Shown here: positions 17,152-24,308 of the stretch, piece by piece | How the letters are laid out: every line of letters starts with the position of its first letter | How positions within the stretch are numbered: position 1 is the stretch's first letter | Source of the DNA: Propionibacteriaceae bacterium | GTDB lineage: Bacteria; Actinomycetota; Actinomycetes; Propionibacteriales; Propionibacteriaceae | Direction of reading: 5' to 3' | Length of the DNA stretch: 32,545 nt | NCBI GenBank assembly: GCA_016717345.1 | Contig: JADKFR010000011.1 | Coordinates: forward strand, 1-32,545 | The notes under the pieces: model-generated | Told to the model about the DNA's origin: nothing | The model's database searches: none | What the model saw: only the letters and a program-made list of their open reading frames with translations | Made by a program: the position numbers and the translations under genes

Positions 17152-17977
17152 TCAATCGAACGTCGGGACGACCAGCGCCTGCCAGGTCTGCGGGCCGACG
17201 ACCCCATCCCGAGGGGGGGGGGAAAAACCCCGGGGGCGCACGCCCCGCGGCCCCCGGGGGGGCCCCGCGGCCACCCCCCCCCCGCCCCCCCCCCCGGGCG
17301 GGGGCGGGGGGCGGGGCGGCCCCCCCCCCCGGCCCCGGGGGGGGGGGGGGGGGGGGGGGGGGCGGGCCCCCGGGCCGCGGGGGGCCCCGCTGCCCCCCCG
17401 GGGGGGGGGGGGGGGGGGGGGGGGCCCGGGGGGGGGGGCGCCCGGGGGGGGGGGGGGGGCGGCCCGGGGGGGCGGGGCCCGGGGCGGGGGCGGGGGGGGG
17501 GCCGCGCGGGCGGCCCCCGCGGGGGCGGGGGCCGGGGGGGCCCCCCCGGCGCCCGGGGCGCGGCCCCCCCCGGGCCGGGGGGGGGGGAGCGGGCCCGGGC
17601 GGCGGGGGCCCCCGGCGGGGGGGGGGGCCCGGGCCGCGGGGGGGGGGGGGGGGGCGGGGGGGGGGGGGGGGGGGGGGGCGGCCCCCGGGGGGGGGGCCCC
17701 GGGGGGGCCCGGGGGGCCCCGGGGCCGGGGGGGGCCGGGGGCGGCGCGGGGGCCGCGGGGGGGGGCCCGGGCGCGGGCGGGGGCCCCCGGGGGGGGCCGG
17801 GCCCCCCGGCGGGCGGGGGGCGGGGGGGGGGGGGGGGGGGGGGGCGGGGGGGGGGGGCGGGCGGGGGGCGGGGGGGGTTGGCGGGGCCGGGGGGGGGGGG
17901 CGGGGGGGGGGCGGGGGCCCCCGCCGGGGGGGGGGGGGGGGCGCCCGCGACACCGTCGTCCAGGGATACAGGTTCAT
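17152..17977 (-). CDS. Peptidoglycan-binding domain protein, middle obscured by corrupted sequence
   Basis: Both ends of one minus-strand gene are visible. The start is ATG 17977 behind GGAGGGAGG, reading MNLYPWTTVSR. The end reads DGVVGPQTWQALVVPTFD with its stop at 17152-17154, the characteristic C-terminal half of a PG_binding_1 repeat (DGxxGPxTWxAL). Proteins of this kind bind cell-wall peptidoglycan and often consist of two such repeats. The 730 bases between are almost only G and C and cannot be translated sensibly; the two ends are also out of frame by one. The gene is probably intact in the organism at about 270 residues, with its sequence lost here. Only the ends should be trusted. 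Confidence 0.65.
17213..17948. other. Almost pure G/C tract, probable sequence artefact
   Basis: From about 17213 to 17948 the sequence is nearly all G and C, with G runs up to more than 20. After an A5 run at 17223-17227 only a handful of A/T bases occur. No natural coding sequence looks like this, and it sits exactly between the N- and C-terminal codons of a peptidoglycan-binding gene. Low-quality basecalling or a polishing failure is the likely cause. Long open frames through it on both strands are meaningless because stop codons need A and T. Confidence 0.85.
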
Positions 17978-18197
17978 GGGAGCCTCCCTCCGCCTGGCGG
18001 CGGTAAGGGGTACAGCCGCCTCGTACGTCCAGTGAACACCCCTCCCCGGGTCGGCGGGCAGTGGTTGCCCGCCCATCCCTGTGAAGAACGGTTCAAGGCG
18101 TCCGGTCGCGCACAATCCCGCGCCGTGCCGGACGTGTGGGGGCAGGATGGAACCAACGGCTTGCTGCCACCCGCAGCGCCCCGCGATAGGGGGAATG

Positions 18198-18683
18198 ATG
18201 ACCACCGCACCCATCGCCAAGCTCGCCACAACGGCCGCCGCGTTGCCCACCACACGATTCGCCAAGGACGCGTGCGTCTGCACCGTGACGTGTGAGGCCC
18301 GACACCTGGCCTACGTGAAGAGCACCCGCAGCCGACGTCGCCACCGCCACCTATCGGTCGACTTCGTGCTGTTCCTCACCGGATGGGAGGCCGAGGACGC
18401 CGCGGCGGCGCGCGGTGATGAGTCCCCGCCGCCCAACGACTACTACATCGTCAACGACACCACGACGGTGCGCGAGTTCCCGGTCCAGGCCGGCATCGCT
18501 GTGCGCGTCGTGGTCAGTCCGGACGGGACCACCAACCCCGACGGCTACGACCTACCGCTGGATGAGTGGATCGCTGCGATCACCGGACCGGATGCCGCGA
18601 TGTACCTGGCCAACGCCTACTGGCTCGACTTCACTGGCGCGGACAACACGATCTGCGCCATCGAAGCGCAATGGGTGCCTTGA
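18198..18683 (+). CDS. Hypothetical protein, AYVKS / PPPNDYYI-type domain
   Basis: The 161-residue protein contains AYVKS (about 36-40), then VDFVLFLTGWEAEDAAAARG and PPPNDYYIVND (about 75-85), and ends NTICAIEAQWVP. I recall this arrangement from small actinobacterial hypothetical or secreted proteins, often ending in IEEQYxP, but I know of no function. The N terminus (APIAKLATTAAALPTTRFAKD) is weakly hydrophobic and not a clear signal peptide. ATG 18198 is preferred because AGGGGG lies four bases before it; ATG 18195 is one codon upstream. It diverges from the peptidoglycan-binding gene across a 220-bp gap in which I see no other gene. Confidence 0.75.
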   Translation: MTTAPIAKLATTAAALPTTRFAKDACVCTVTCEARHLAYVKSTRSRRRHRHLSVDFVLFLTGWEAEDAAAARGDESPPPNDYYIVNDTTTVREFPVQAGIAVRVVVSPDGTTNPDGYDLPLDEWIAAITGPDAAMYLANAYWLDFTGADNTICAIEAQWVP

Positions 18684-18830
18684 TCCTTTGCCCCCGGGGC
18701 ACGACGGGGCAGGGGTGTTGAGCAGGTCGATGTCAGTCGGGCCGGGCTGCGCCGTGGGAGCTCAGGCTTGGGGGGTTGCCGGTGTCGGCGCCACGTTGCA
18801 GGCTGGAGCTCTCACCTGGGCGGAGGCTCC

Positions 18831-19397
18831 ATGGGCAAGCTGATCTACGCGGCCAACATCTCGCTCGACGGATTCCTGGAGGACGAGACGGGTTCGTTCG
18901 ACTGGTCCGTCCCTGACGAGGACGTCCACGCGTTCTGGAACGAGCACGAGCGGCACATCGGCACTTCGCTCTACGGGCGACGGATGTACGAGACGATGCG
19001 CGTCTGGGAGAGCGACGACTGGTTGGCCGACGAGCCCCCGGTGGTCCGCGAATACGCCACCATCTGGCGCGCCGCCGACAAGATCGTCTACTCCTCCACA
19101 CTCACCGACGTCTCGACCGCGCGGACGAGGATCGAGCGAACATTCGAACCCGAGGCGGTGCGACGGCTCAAGGAGACCAGCGACTCGGATCTGAGTATCG
19201 GAGGCGCGGAGATCGCGGCGGAGGCCTTCCGGCACGGTCTGGTCGACGAGTGCGTCCTGCTGCTCTGCCCCGTGCTCGTGGGCGGAGGCAAGCCGGCGCT
19301 GCCTCGGGGCCTCAGACTCGACCTCGAGCTGCTGGACCACCGACGATTCGCCAACGGGGTGATCTACCTGCGCCACGCGGTCCGGAATCCCGCCTGA
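18831..19397 (+). CDS. Dihydrofolate reductase family protein (RibD C-terminal-like)
   Basis: The 188-residue protein has the DHFR/RibD-C fold: KLIYAANISLDGFLED (about 3-18) is the typical opening, SLYGRRMYETMRVW (about 46-59) the NADPH-contact helix, and DLSIGGAEIAAEAFRHGLVDE followed by CPVLVGGGKPALP the second conserved block. Such proteins reduce pterin- or flavin-precursor-like substrates, but most stand-alone members are uncharacterised. ATG 18831 has GGAGG five bases upstream, so I reject the upstream in-frame start at 18768. It is followed by the fragmented TetR/HxlR region. Confidence 0.9.
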   Translation: MGKLIYAANISLDGFLEDETGSFDWSVPDEDVHAFWNEHERHIGTSLYGRRMYETMRVWESDDWLADEPPVVREYATIWRAADKIVYSSTLTDVSTARTRIERTFEPEAVRRLKETSDSDLSIGGAEIAAEAFRHGLVDECVLLLCPVLVGGGKPALPRGLRLDLELLDHRRFANGVIYLRHAVRNPA

Positions 19398-19548
19398 CAC
19401 CTGCGTCGCCACCGCCGCAGCGTCCACCGACCCCGCACCGAACCGTGGTTGCCGGGCGGCGACCAGGACGGCATGACGGAGTGCATCGGGCGAGTTTCGG
19501 CGGGCATGCACACACCGGCACCACCTGGGGCGTGGCCTGGCACCGTTG

Positions 19549-19800
19549 CTGTTCTGGCGACCCATTCCCGGCTCCGAGCCAAGCCCGGGCTCCTACACCC
19601 TCGCCCAGCACCTCGTCGAGCAGACCCGGGCAGACCTGGCCACCGCCGCGCGGCAGGGCGAGCTGGCGCGACACGCCGACACCGACGAAGCCTTCCGCCT
19701 GTTCACGTCGATCAGTGCCGGACTGTGCACCCAGCAACTGGCCAACGAACCCGACGCGACCTACGAGTCGGGGCTCTTCACCTCGCTCACCGACCAGGCG
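19549..19800 (+). pseudogene. TetR family regulator, C-terminal fragment
   Basis: The frame encodes LFWRPIPGSEPSPGSY, then LVEQTRADLATAARQGEL and LANEPDATYESGLFTSLTDQA. This is the ligand-binding C-terminal half of a TetR/AcrR regulator of the type with RPVPGFEPSPES. No helix-turn-helix precedes it, and it breaks off at about 19797, where the sequence becomes part of an opposite-strand HxlR gene. The long open frame from 19546 to 20466 is a chance read-through joining this fragment, antisense HxlR sequence and the DUF302 gene. The upstream gap 19398-19548 holds nothing I recognise. Confidence 0.7.
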
Positions 19801-19968
19801 GCTGATGATGCCGTCATGCTCCAGGGCGCGCAGGTTCTTGGTGAGCATCTTCTGCGAGATGCCTTCGATGCCGTAGAGGAGATCGCGGAACCGGGTGGGT
19901 GTCCCCTCGGACATGGCGCCCATGATCAGCACCGTCCAGCGGCGTACGGCATCAGCGGCAGAAGTGCA
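19798..19968 (-). pseudogene. HxlR family regulator, winged-helix fragment
   Basis: Reading leftward from about 19968, the frame gives CTSAADAVRRWTVLIMGAM, then TRFRDLLYGIEGISQKMLTK and NLRALEHDGIISR. This is the core winged helix of an HxlR/MarR-like regulator (C...RWTVLI...F.DL..GIS.KMLT..L..LE.DG.I.R). It stops at the junction with the TetR fragment, so the wing and C terminus (about 40 residues) are missing. The N-terminal Cys used for sensing in some HxlR proteins is present. It is arranged divergently from the DUF302 gene. Confidence 0.7.
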
Positions 19969-20070
19969 CGATTGGTCGCTCGGTCGAGGGCCACCGAGAG
20001 GACCGCAATAGGTACGCGGTGTGGCTCTCGAGTCTTCCTGGGTCGGTATCGTCGTGCCAGGAGGTTCATC

Positions 20071-20466
20071 GTGAGCTACGCATTGAGCATCGACCTGGTC
20101 CAGCCCTTCGAAGACGTCGTTCCCCAGGTCAAGCAGGCCCTGGCCGACAACGGCTTTGGCATCGTCGCCGAGATCGACATGCAGAAGACATTGAAGAACA
20201 AGATCGGCGTCGAGATCGAGCCGCATCTGATCCTCGGCGCCTGCAACCCGCGCTTCGCCAACCGCGCCCTGCAGGTCGAGCCATCGATCGGCCTGCTGCT
20301 GCCGTGCAACGTGGTGATCCGGCACGCCGGCGAGCTCACCGTCGTCGAGGCGATCAACCCCGAGACACTCGTGACAGTCACCGGAAACCCCGCGATGGCC
20401 GCGCTAGCCCACGAACTCACCGCCGCGCTGAACGCGGCGCTCGACACGCTCCGCGACACGGCCTGA
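20071..20466 (+). CDS. DUF302 domain-containing protein
   Basis: The 131-residue protein is a full DUF302 domain: an early FEDVVPQVKQALADNGFGIVAEIDMQ stretch, then LILGACNPRFANRAL (about 53-67) with the family GACNP motif, then VEPSIGLLLPCNVVI (about 70-84). DUF302 proteins are small alpha/beta homodimers of unknown function. GTG 20071 has AGGAGG six bases upstream. The truncated HxlR gene is divergent from it and may once have regulated it. A hairpin follows at 20496-20522. Confidence 0.92.
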   Translation: MSYALSIDLVQPFEDVVPQVKQALADNGFGIVAEIDMQKTLKNKIGVEIEPHLILGACNPRFANRALQVEPSIGLLLPCNVVIRHAGELTVVEAINPETLVTVTGNPAMAALAHELTAALNAALDTLRDTA

Positions 20467-20495
20467 CGATGTGCCCAGGTTCCGCCGCGTGACCG

Positions 20496-20522
20496 GCATC
20501 GACACCGACTCGGTGCCGATGC
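20496..20522. terminator. Hairpin between DUF302 gene and convergent methyltransferase
   Basis: GCATCG-a-CACC and GGTG-c-CGATGC form a 10-bp stem with one mismatch around a 5-nt loop, 29 bp after the DUF302 stop. No U-tract; possible terminator only. Confidence 0.4.
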
Positions 20523-20619
20523 GGGACGTGTCACCGTTGCGGGGCCGAACCCCTCAAGGCCGTCTGACATCCCGGGTGAGGTATGAACATGAGTCGGATG
20601 GACGGCGGCGGCTGCCAGG

Positions 20620-21426
20620 CTAGAACCGGAAGCGCACGATGCGGCTGGACCGTCTGAATCCCGAGAGCAGGTTCATGATGCGGTACATGCGGCGAATGCT
20701 CGCGGGCGCTTTGGCCATCAGGGTCGGAGAGTCATTCATCGGCGCCTCGCCCGCATACTCGAGCATCGGGTGCCAGTCGGCCAGCGCGGACGGATCGTCG
20801 AAACCGCAGTGGAACTCGGCGTTGTACTTGCGCCCCAACGGGTCCCACTTCGAGGTGCGCCACGCTGAGGCTGACACCGTGTCGAAACACAACTCGCCGG
20901 TGGGGAACGCGTCGACAACGCTGGTGATCACGCGCCGAGCGTCTGCCTCACTCAGGTAAGGCACCAACCCCTCGGCGATCATTAGCGCCGGCCGCCCGCG
21001 GGGGATGCGGTCCAGCCAGGCCAGGTCGGTGACGCTGGAACCGATCAGGGTGTAGTGGTCGCGCGACGGCAGGAACTGCTCGCGCAGTTCAATGACGGCC
21101 GGGAAGTCCAGGTCATACCAGTCGACGGTTTCTGGCGGGTCGATCCGGAAGACACGGGCGTCGAGCCCACACCCCAAGTGCATCACCACTGCATCGGGAT
21201 GGTCGGCCAGGAACTCCCTGGCCCAATCGTCGAAGACCTTGGCGCGAACCACGGCGCCGAGGCCGATTTGGCTGGCGGCGAACCTGCCCTTGTCGTAGTC
21301 AGGATCCAGGCGGCGCATCACCTCCTCGGCCAATACATCGCCAAGGATCGGATCCGGCAGCCTGTTGTCCAGCGCTTTCGCCTTGAGAACCGGGCTGAGA
21401 GTCTTCTGCACCCCCTCGAGTTCCAC
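20620..21426 (-). CDS. Class I SAM-dependent methyltransferase, LCM (leucine carboxyl methyltransferase-like) family
   Basis: The 268-residue protein matches the bacterial LCM/PPM1-like O-methyltransferases. An N-terminal LKAKALDNRLPDPILGD is followed by the SAM motif VMHLGCGLDARVFRID (about 81-96), the acidic VDWYDLDFPAVIELR (about 100-114), and MIAEGLVPYLSEADARR (about 148-164). Relatives include tetracenomycin-type polyketide O-methyltransferases; the substrate here is unknown. The start is GTG 21426, with TACGGT 7 nt upstream, which suggests a leaderless transcript. A C-terminal fragment of a second member of this family lies nearby at 22136. Confidence 0.92.
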   Translation of the reverse strand: MELEGVQKTLSPVLKAKALDNRLPDPILGDVLAEEVMRRLDPDYDKGRFAASQIGLGAVVRAKVFDDWAREFLADHPDAVVMHLGCGLDARVFRIDPPETVDWYDLDFPAVIELREQFLPSRDHYTLIGSSVTDLAWLDRIPRGRPALMIAEGLVPYLSEADARRVITSVVDAFPTGELCFDTVSASAWRTSKWDPLGRKYNAEFHCGFDDPSALADWHPMLEYAGEAPMNDSPTLMAKAPASIRRMYRIMNLLSGFRRSSRIVRFRF

Positions 21427-21740
21427 GTCCGATACCGTACCGCTGCCATCGCAGAGTTCCCCGCGTCCATGAAGCCGGAATCGTGACGGAGTCGTACAGG
21501 ATCACCCGACGGTGGGCGTGCTGGTCGTGATCAGCCGTGGCTGCAGGCCCGCCCGGCGCTCCAGGAACTTGGATCACGTCGGCCACCCCCACCGCCCACA
21601 CCCGGAAGGCGCCCTCGTCTCGGCACAGCAGGGTGCAACGGAATACGCACACCGCGGCATTATGCATGTGGGCGAGTTGGGGTGTCGGCTTCTGCCTAAG
21701 TCCCTTGATTCGCCAGGTCCCGACAGGCGATGCTGACGTC
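21427..21740. other. 314-bp region without a supported gene; possible minus-strand remnant
   Basis: No start with a ribosome-binding site or recognised family is seen. On the minus strand at about 21480-21640, a stretch reading RDEGAFRVWAVGVADVIQVP has strong third-position GC bias and looks once-coding, but it lacks a credible start and end. It fits the pattern of gene remnants around it. A -10 box (TACGGT, 21439-21434) for the methyltransferase lies at the left end. Confidence 0.4.
21434..21439 (-). promoter_or_regulatory. -10 box of leaderless methyltransferase promoter
   Basis: Minus strand TACGGT is followed by ATCGGAC (7 nt) and the GTG at 21426; no Shine-Dalgarno sequence is present. 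Confidence 0.4.
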
Positions 21741-22031
21741 ATGGTGGCAGCGCGCGACGACGGCGATCCGGATGTCGTGCCGCGCTCGATCCCGCGGTCA
21801 CTTGGTGGGAACAAGTTACGCCCATTGCTTTTCGAGTTCGCGTGGCTCGTGCTCGCCGTGGCTACAGGCGTGCCTCTGATCGTCGAAGGCTGGAACGCGC
21901 CCGCGGGTGCCGCCTACTTCGGCATCCCGAACGCCGTTGCGGTTGGAACCATCGCTCTGGGCTTCATCGCCATTACTGGCGCCGTCATCGGGCTGGCCCT
22001 TGGGCTACGAAGGCTGCTCGCCAGCCATTGA
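21741..22031 (+). CDS. Small two-helix membrane protein
   Basis: A 96-residue product from ATG 21741 has a charged N terminus and two hydrophobic helices: LLFEFAWLVLAVATGVPLIV (about 35-54) and VAVGTIALGFIAITGAVIGL (about 70-89). It ends in a basic GLRRLLASH. No family recognised. The ribosome-binding site is poor and the frame is open upstream to 21537, so the start is uncertain. It may be an orphaned or decaying gene in this remnant-rich stretch. Confidence 0.5.
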   Translation: MVAARDDGDPDVVPRSIPRSLGGNKLRPLLFEFAWLVLAVATGVPLIVEGWNAPAGAAYFGIPNAVAVGTIALGFIAITGAVIGLALGLRRLLASH

Positions 22032-22135
22032 TCGCCGAGCGCGCCGTTGCGGCGCGGATCCACCAACTCGTTGTCGGCGGAATGCTGCGGGCCGAGCTGG
22101 CAGACGCATCGTGAACGATCGCGCTTCCTCGCCCG

Positions 22136-22363
22136 GTGCTGTTCCTGGCGGAAACGGTCCTGGTCTACCTCGACCCGGATGAGGTCAGGTCGCTGGTGCT
22201 TCGGCTGCGGGACCGCTTCCCGGGCTCCGAACTGGTCATCGACGCGTGGCGTCCGTATGAGGTCTGGGTGGGCAACCGCTACCTCACCTCGGCCCGCTCG
22301 TCGTTCGCCGGTCTGCTCCGCTGGGGGGTCTGGGAGGCCGGGAGGTCGAGCGATGAGGCGTGA
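22136..22363 (+). pseudogene. LCM-type methyltransferase, C-terminal fragment
   Basis: The frame gives VLFLAETVLVYLDPDEVRS, then LRDRFPGSELVIDAW, then FAGLLRWGVW. This is the part after the SAM domain of an LCM-family O-methyltransferase (LAEGVLMYL..., FPGAELVFD..., RWG). The N-terminal SAM-binding half is absent, and the frame runs out after about 65 recognisable residues. It is not a direct piece of the intact gene at 20620-21426: the sequence is clearly different and on the other strand. Confidence 0.65.
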
Positions 22364-22480
22364 CCAGTTGGAGCACGAGCTCGGGACGGCGTTCAGATCA
22401 GCGGTCACCCGACGATGATCATCCTGGGGTTGCAGGCCATCCTGGGCAGCTACGGCGAGGACGAACTGCCGGCTCAAGAC
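22353..22480 (+). pseudogene. Remnant of a nucleotidyltransferase-like gene (DUF6036-type N terminus)
   Basis: A good ribosome-binding site GGGAGG precedes ATG 22353, reading MRRDQLEHELGTAFRSA and hitting a stop at 22418. One frame over, IILGLQAILGSYGEDELPA follows at once. Together these resemble the start of proteins reading DQLEHxxRAA...IVIGSQAILG, a nucleotidyltransferase-like family often found in toxin or abortive-infection contexts. The sequence then diverges, so only the first 45 or so residues survive, with a frameshift. Family recall is moderate. Confidence 0.45.
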
Positions 22481-22561
22481 TGGTCAGACACAATGGTGTC
22501 GCCCAACCGCCGTTCACACTGCCGGACCCCACGCCCGCTCTGACCGCGGCATTTGCGAGCA

Positions 22562-22590
22562 TCCCAATATGGGACCCGGATTGGTATGAT
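22562..22590 (+). promoter_or_regulatory. Promoter/operator of the RHH-MazF module
   Basis: TATGAT (22585-22590) lies 7 nt before the antitoxin ATG, giving a leaderless start. Upstream, TCCCA-ATA-TGGGA (22562-22574) is a palindrome in the -35 zone. Ribbon-helix-helix antitoxins usually bind such sites to repress their own operon. Confidence 0.5.
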
Positions 22591-22597
22591 CGGTGTC

Positions 22598-22831
22598 ATG
22601 ACCGTACAAATCGCGATCCGTCTTCCCGACGACATGGTGGCCTTCCTGGACAAGTCCGTGGCCGCCGGCAACGCTCCCAGCCGGGCAGCGCTGGTGGCCC
22701 GTGCCGTCGAGCGCGAGATGCGCCGCCAGGTTGCCGAGCGGGACGCCGCCATCCTCCGCGAGCGGGGCACCTCCGACGACCTCGACGAACTGGTCGCCTG
22801 GTCCGTCGCGCACGCGACCGTCGAGGACTGA
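22598..22831 (+). CDS. Ribbon-helix-helix antitoxin (MazE-like partner)
   Basis: The 77-residue protein opens with VQIAIRLPDDMVAFLDKSV (about 3-21), a ribbon-helix-helix strand and helix, then SRAALVARAVEREMRR (about 28-43), the second helix. The C-terminal half is charged and would wrap the toxin. It lies three bases upstream of a MazF-type toxin gene. The ATG at 22598 fits the TATGAT box 7 nt upstream; a second in-frame ATG at 22586 lies within that box and is rejected. It is expected to neutralise the toxin and autoregulate with it. Confidence 0.88.
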   Translation: MTVQIAIRLPDDMVAFLDKSVAAGNAPSRAALVARAVEREMRRQVAERDAAILRERGTSDDLDELVAWSVAHATVED

Positions 22832-22834
22832 CCC

Positions 22835-23149
22835 GTGCGCGAGATCTGTCTGGTGCGCTTGGACAAGACACGTCCCGCGGTCGTTCTGACTCGCGAGGCT
22901 GCGCGGGCGGCCATGACGAAAGTAACGATCGCGCCGATCACCTCCACCATCAAGGGCCTATCCAGCGAGGTTCCGGTCGGACCGGCCAACGGCCTCGACC
23001 ACGATGGCGTGATCTCACTCGACAACGTCGTAACCGTTCCGAGTAAGCTGCTCGGCCGCACCGTCGGGTTTCTAACCTCCGCCCAAGAGACCGAGCTCGC
23101 CCGCGCGGTCGTCCTGGCCTACGACCTCGACATCCCGCTGCTCGATTGA
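22835..23149 (+). CDS. MazF/PemK family toxin
   Basis: The 104-residue protein matches type II MazF endoribonucleases: EICLVRLDKTRPAVVLTREAA near the start, with the RPAVVL strand of the PemK fold, then TIAPITSTIKGLSSEVPVG (about 31-49), then GVISLDNVVTVPSKLL (about 58-73). MazF cleaves RNA at short motifs; the target cannot be read from sequence. The GTG start lies 3 nt after the antitoxin stop, so the two form an operon. Confidence 0.93.
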   Translation: MREICLVRLDKTRPAVVLTREAARAAMTKVTIAPITSTIKGLSSEVPVGPANGLDHDGVISLDNVVTVPSKLLGRTVGFLTSAQETELARAVVLAYDLDIPLLD

Positions 23150-23330
23150 TGAACCCGACAAGTCTCACGGGAGCCAATTAGGGGCGGTTGCGCTCGGGTG
23201 GCGGCCCGCCGAAAGGCTACCCTCGCTCACCGCGGCAGATGGGCGCGTTGGCCGCGGTTGTCCTGGTCATGCCGGGTGGATGGTGTGATTCTGCCTGGGC
23301 ACGGAGTGACGCCTGGGCGGCTCCCCGTCG

Positions 23331-23675
23331 CTATGTCTCGATGTCGGCTAGCACGGCCTTCAACTCGGTGACGAAAGCGGGCAAGTCGTCGCTGGCTGTC
23401 GCGTGCAGGATCTCCAGATCGATCGACCAGTAGCCGTGCACGATTCGATTTCGGAGCTGGCTCGGCCTGGCCCAGTTCACGCTCGGATGAGCCCGCTTGA
23501 CAGCGTCAGGGAGCTGGGCAGCGGCTTCACCCAAGACGGTGAAGTTCCACAGCAGCGCATCACGAAGCTGCCTGTCCGCCGCAAGAGTGTCGACATCGCG
23601 ACCCGACACCAGGATTTGGGCCTGCTCGGCGGCGTCGATCATCTCGCCGATCAGGAGAACCTCACGCCGCGGCAT
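23331..23675 (-). CDS. HepT-like (DUF86) ribonuclease toxin
   Basis: The 114-residue all-helical protein carries the HEPN RX4HXY motif as RNRIVHGY at about 76-83, the catalytic site of HepT RNases. The surrounding QLRNRIVHGYWSIDLEIL and DALLWNFTVLGEAAAQLP are typical DUF86. Its start overlaps the 3' end of the MntA-like gene by 14 bp. In characterised systems MntA inactivates HepT by adding AMP to the tyrosine of this motif; that Tyr is present here. Confidence 0.93.
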   Translation of the reverse strand: MPRREVLLIGEMIDAAEQAQILVSGRDVDTLAADRQLRDALLWNFTVLGEAAAQLPDAVKRAHPSVNWARPSQLRNRIVHGYWSIDLEILHATASDDLPAFVTELKAVLADIET

Positions 23676-23958
23676 AGAACGGCTGCGCTTCCTGCAACAC
23701 CTGATCCCGAAGGCGAGCGTTCAACGCACGGCGGGAAACGAGGTCCACAGGCCGGCCCAGAACCACCGACAACTCCTCGGCAAGGTCCTCGATAGCCCAG
23801 CCCAAACGAACACCCGGGCCGAGGGTGTACAGCAGATCGATATCGCTCTCCAGATGCGTCACGCCACGCGCTACGGATCCGAAGACCTCCAGACGGACGA
23901 CGCCGTAGCGCTCGCACACCTCGCGCAAGCGCTCCACGTCAAACGCCACCGACACCAT
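23662..23958 (-). CDS. MntA-like nucleotidyltransferase antitoxin
   Basis: The 98-residue minimal nucleotidyltransferase carries LEVFGSVARGVTHLESDIDLL (about 23-43), the G-S-x10-D-x-D active site, with both aspartates intact. It is the AMP-adding antitoxin partner of HepT, encoded immediately downstream with a 14-bp overlap. The start is ATG 23958, because TAGAGT lies 7 nt upstream in leaderless layout; ATG 23964 is two codons earlier and cannot be excluded. The frame is open to 24351 but unsupported. Confidence 0.9.
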   Translation of the reverse strand: MVSVAFDVERLREVCERYGVVRLEVFGSVARGVTHLESDIDLLYTLGPGVRLGWAIEDLAEELSVVLGRPVDLVSRRALNARLRDQVLQEAQPFYAAA

Positions 23959-23965
23959 GCCCATA

Positions 23966-23971
23966 ACTCTA
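23966..23971 (-). promoter_or_regulatory. -10 box of mntA-hepT
   Basis: Minus strand TAGAGT, then TATGGGC (7 nt), then ATG 23958. If this is the promoter, the upstream ATG (23964) would lie just before the transcription start. Confidence 0.4.
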
Positions 23972-24007
23972 CGAGAGCACCCCTCAGTAGGCGACCCTGA
24001 CGCGGGG

Positions 24008-24212
24008 TCACGTGCCTGAGGCCATGTAGGCGGCAAGGATGTAGTTGGGGTGCCGGTCCAGGTTCTTCGTTCAACGGCTCCCGGAGAAGCGCCAGGCACC
24101 CAGGCGGTGACTCCTGAGGCAGGCCGTGCGCCAAGAAGTAGGACAGCGCGAACACCGGGGTCAGCAACACGGCGGTCATCCCACCGACAGCCAGGGCCAA
24201 GCGCGCAAGCAT
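24008..24212 (-). pseudogene. Small membrane-protein remnant, frameshifted
   Basis: From ATG 24212 (GGAAGG just upstream) the frame reads MLARLALAVGGMTAVLLTPV, one transmembrane helix or signal anchor, then ESPPGCLALLREPLNEEP. One frame over, DRHPNYILAAYMASGT continues to a stop at 24008. The two parts look like one short protein of about 65 residues broken by a one-base shift at about 24060. No family recognised. It could also be a sequencing indel. Confidence 0.4.
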
Positions 24213-24308
24213 GATCCTTCCTACAACACCCGGGACAACGACCGCTATGGGTGAACCTGGGACAAGATGACCCTGCCTTCCACGGCAGAACAGGGCGTTT
24301 GAGGACTG

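Noticed and set aside
16277..18283. A single 668-codon minus-strand frame through the G/C tract.
   Set aside because: The tract cannot contain stop codons because it almost lacks A and T. Sensible protein sequence occurs only in the MOSC part and, in another frame, at both ends of the peptidoglycan-binding gene.
17007..18295. Long plus-strand frames of Gly/Pro/Arg-rich protein across the G/C tract.
   Set aside because: Pure low-complexity translation of the same artefact, with no start context or family.
19546..20466. A 306-codon plus-strand frame ending in DUF302.
   Set aside because: It joins a TetR fragment, antisense HxlR sequence and DUF302. The DUF302 gene has its own GTG and ribosome-binding site at 20071.
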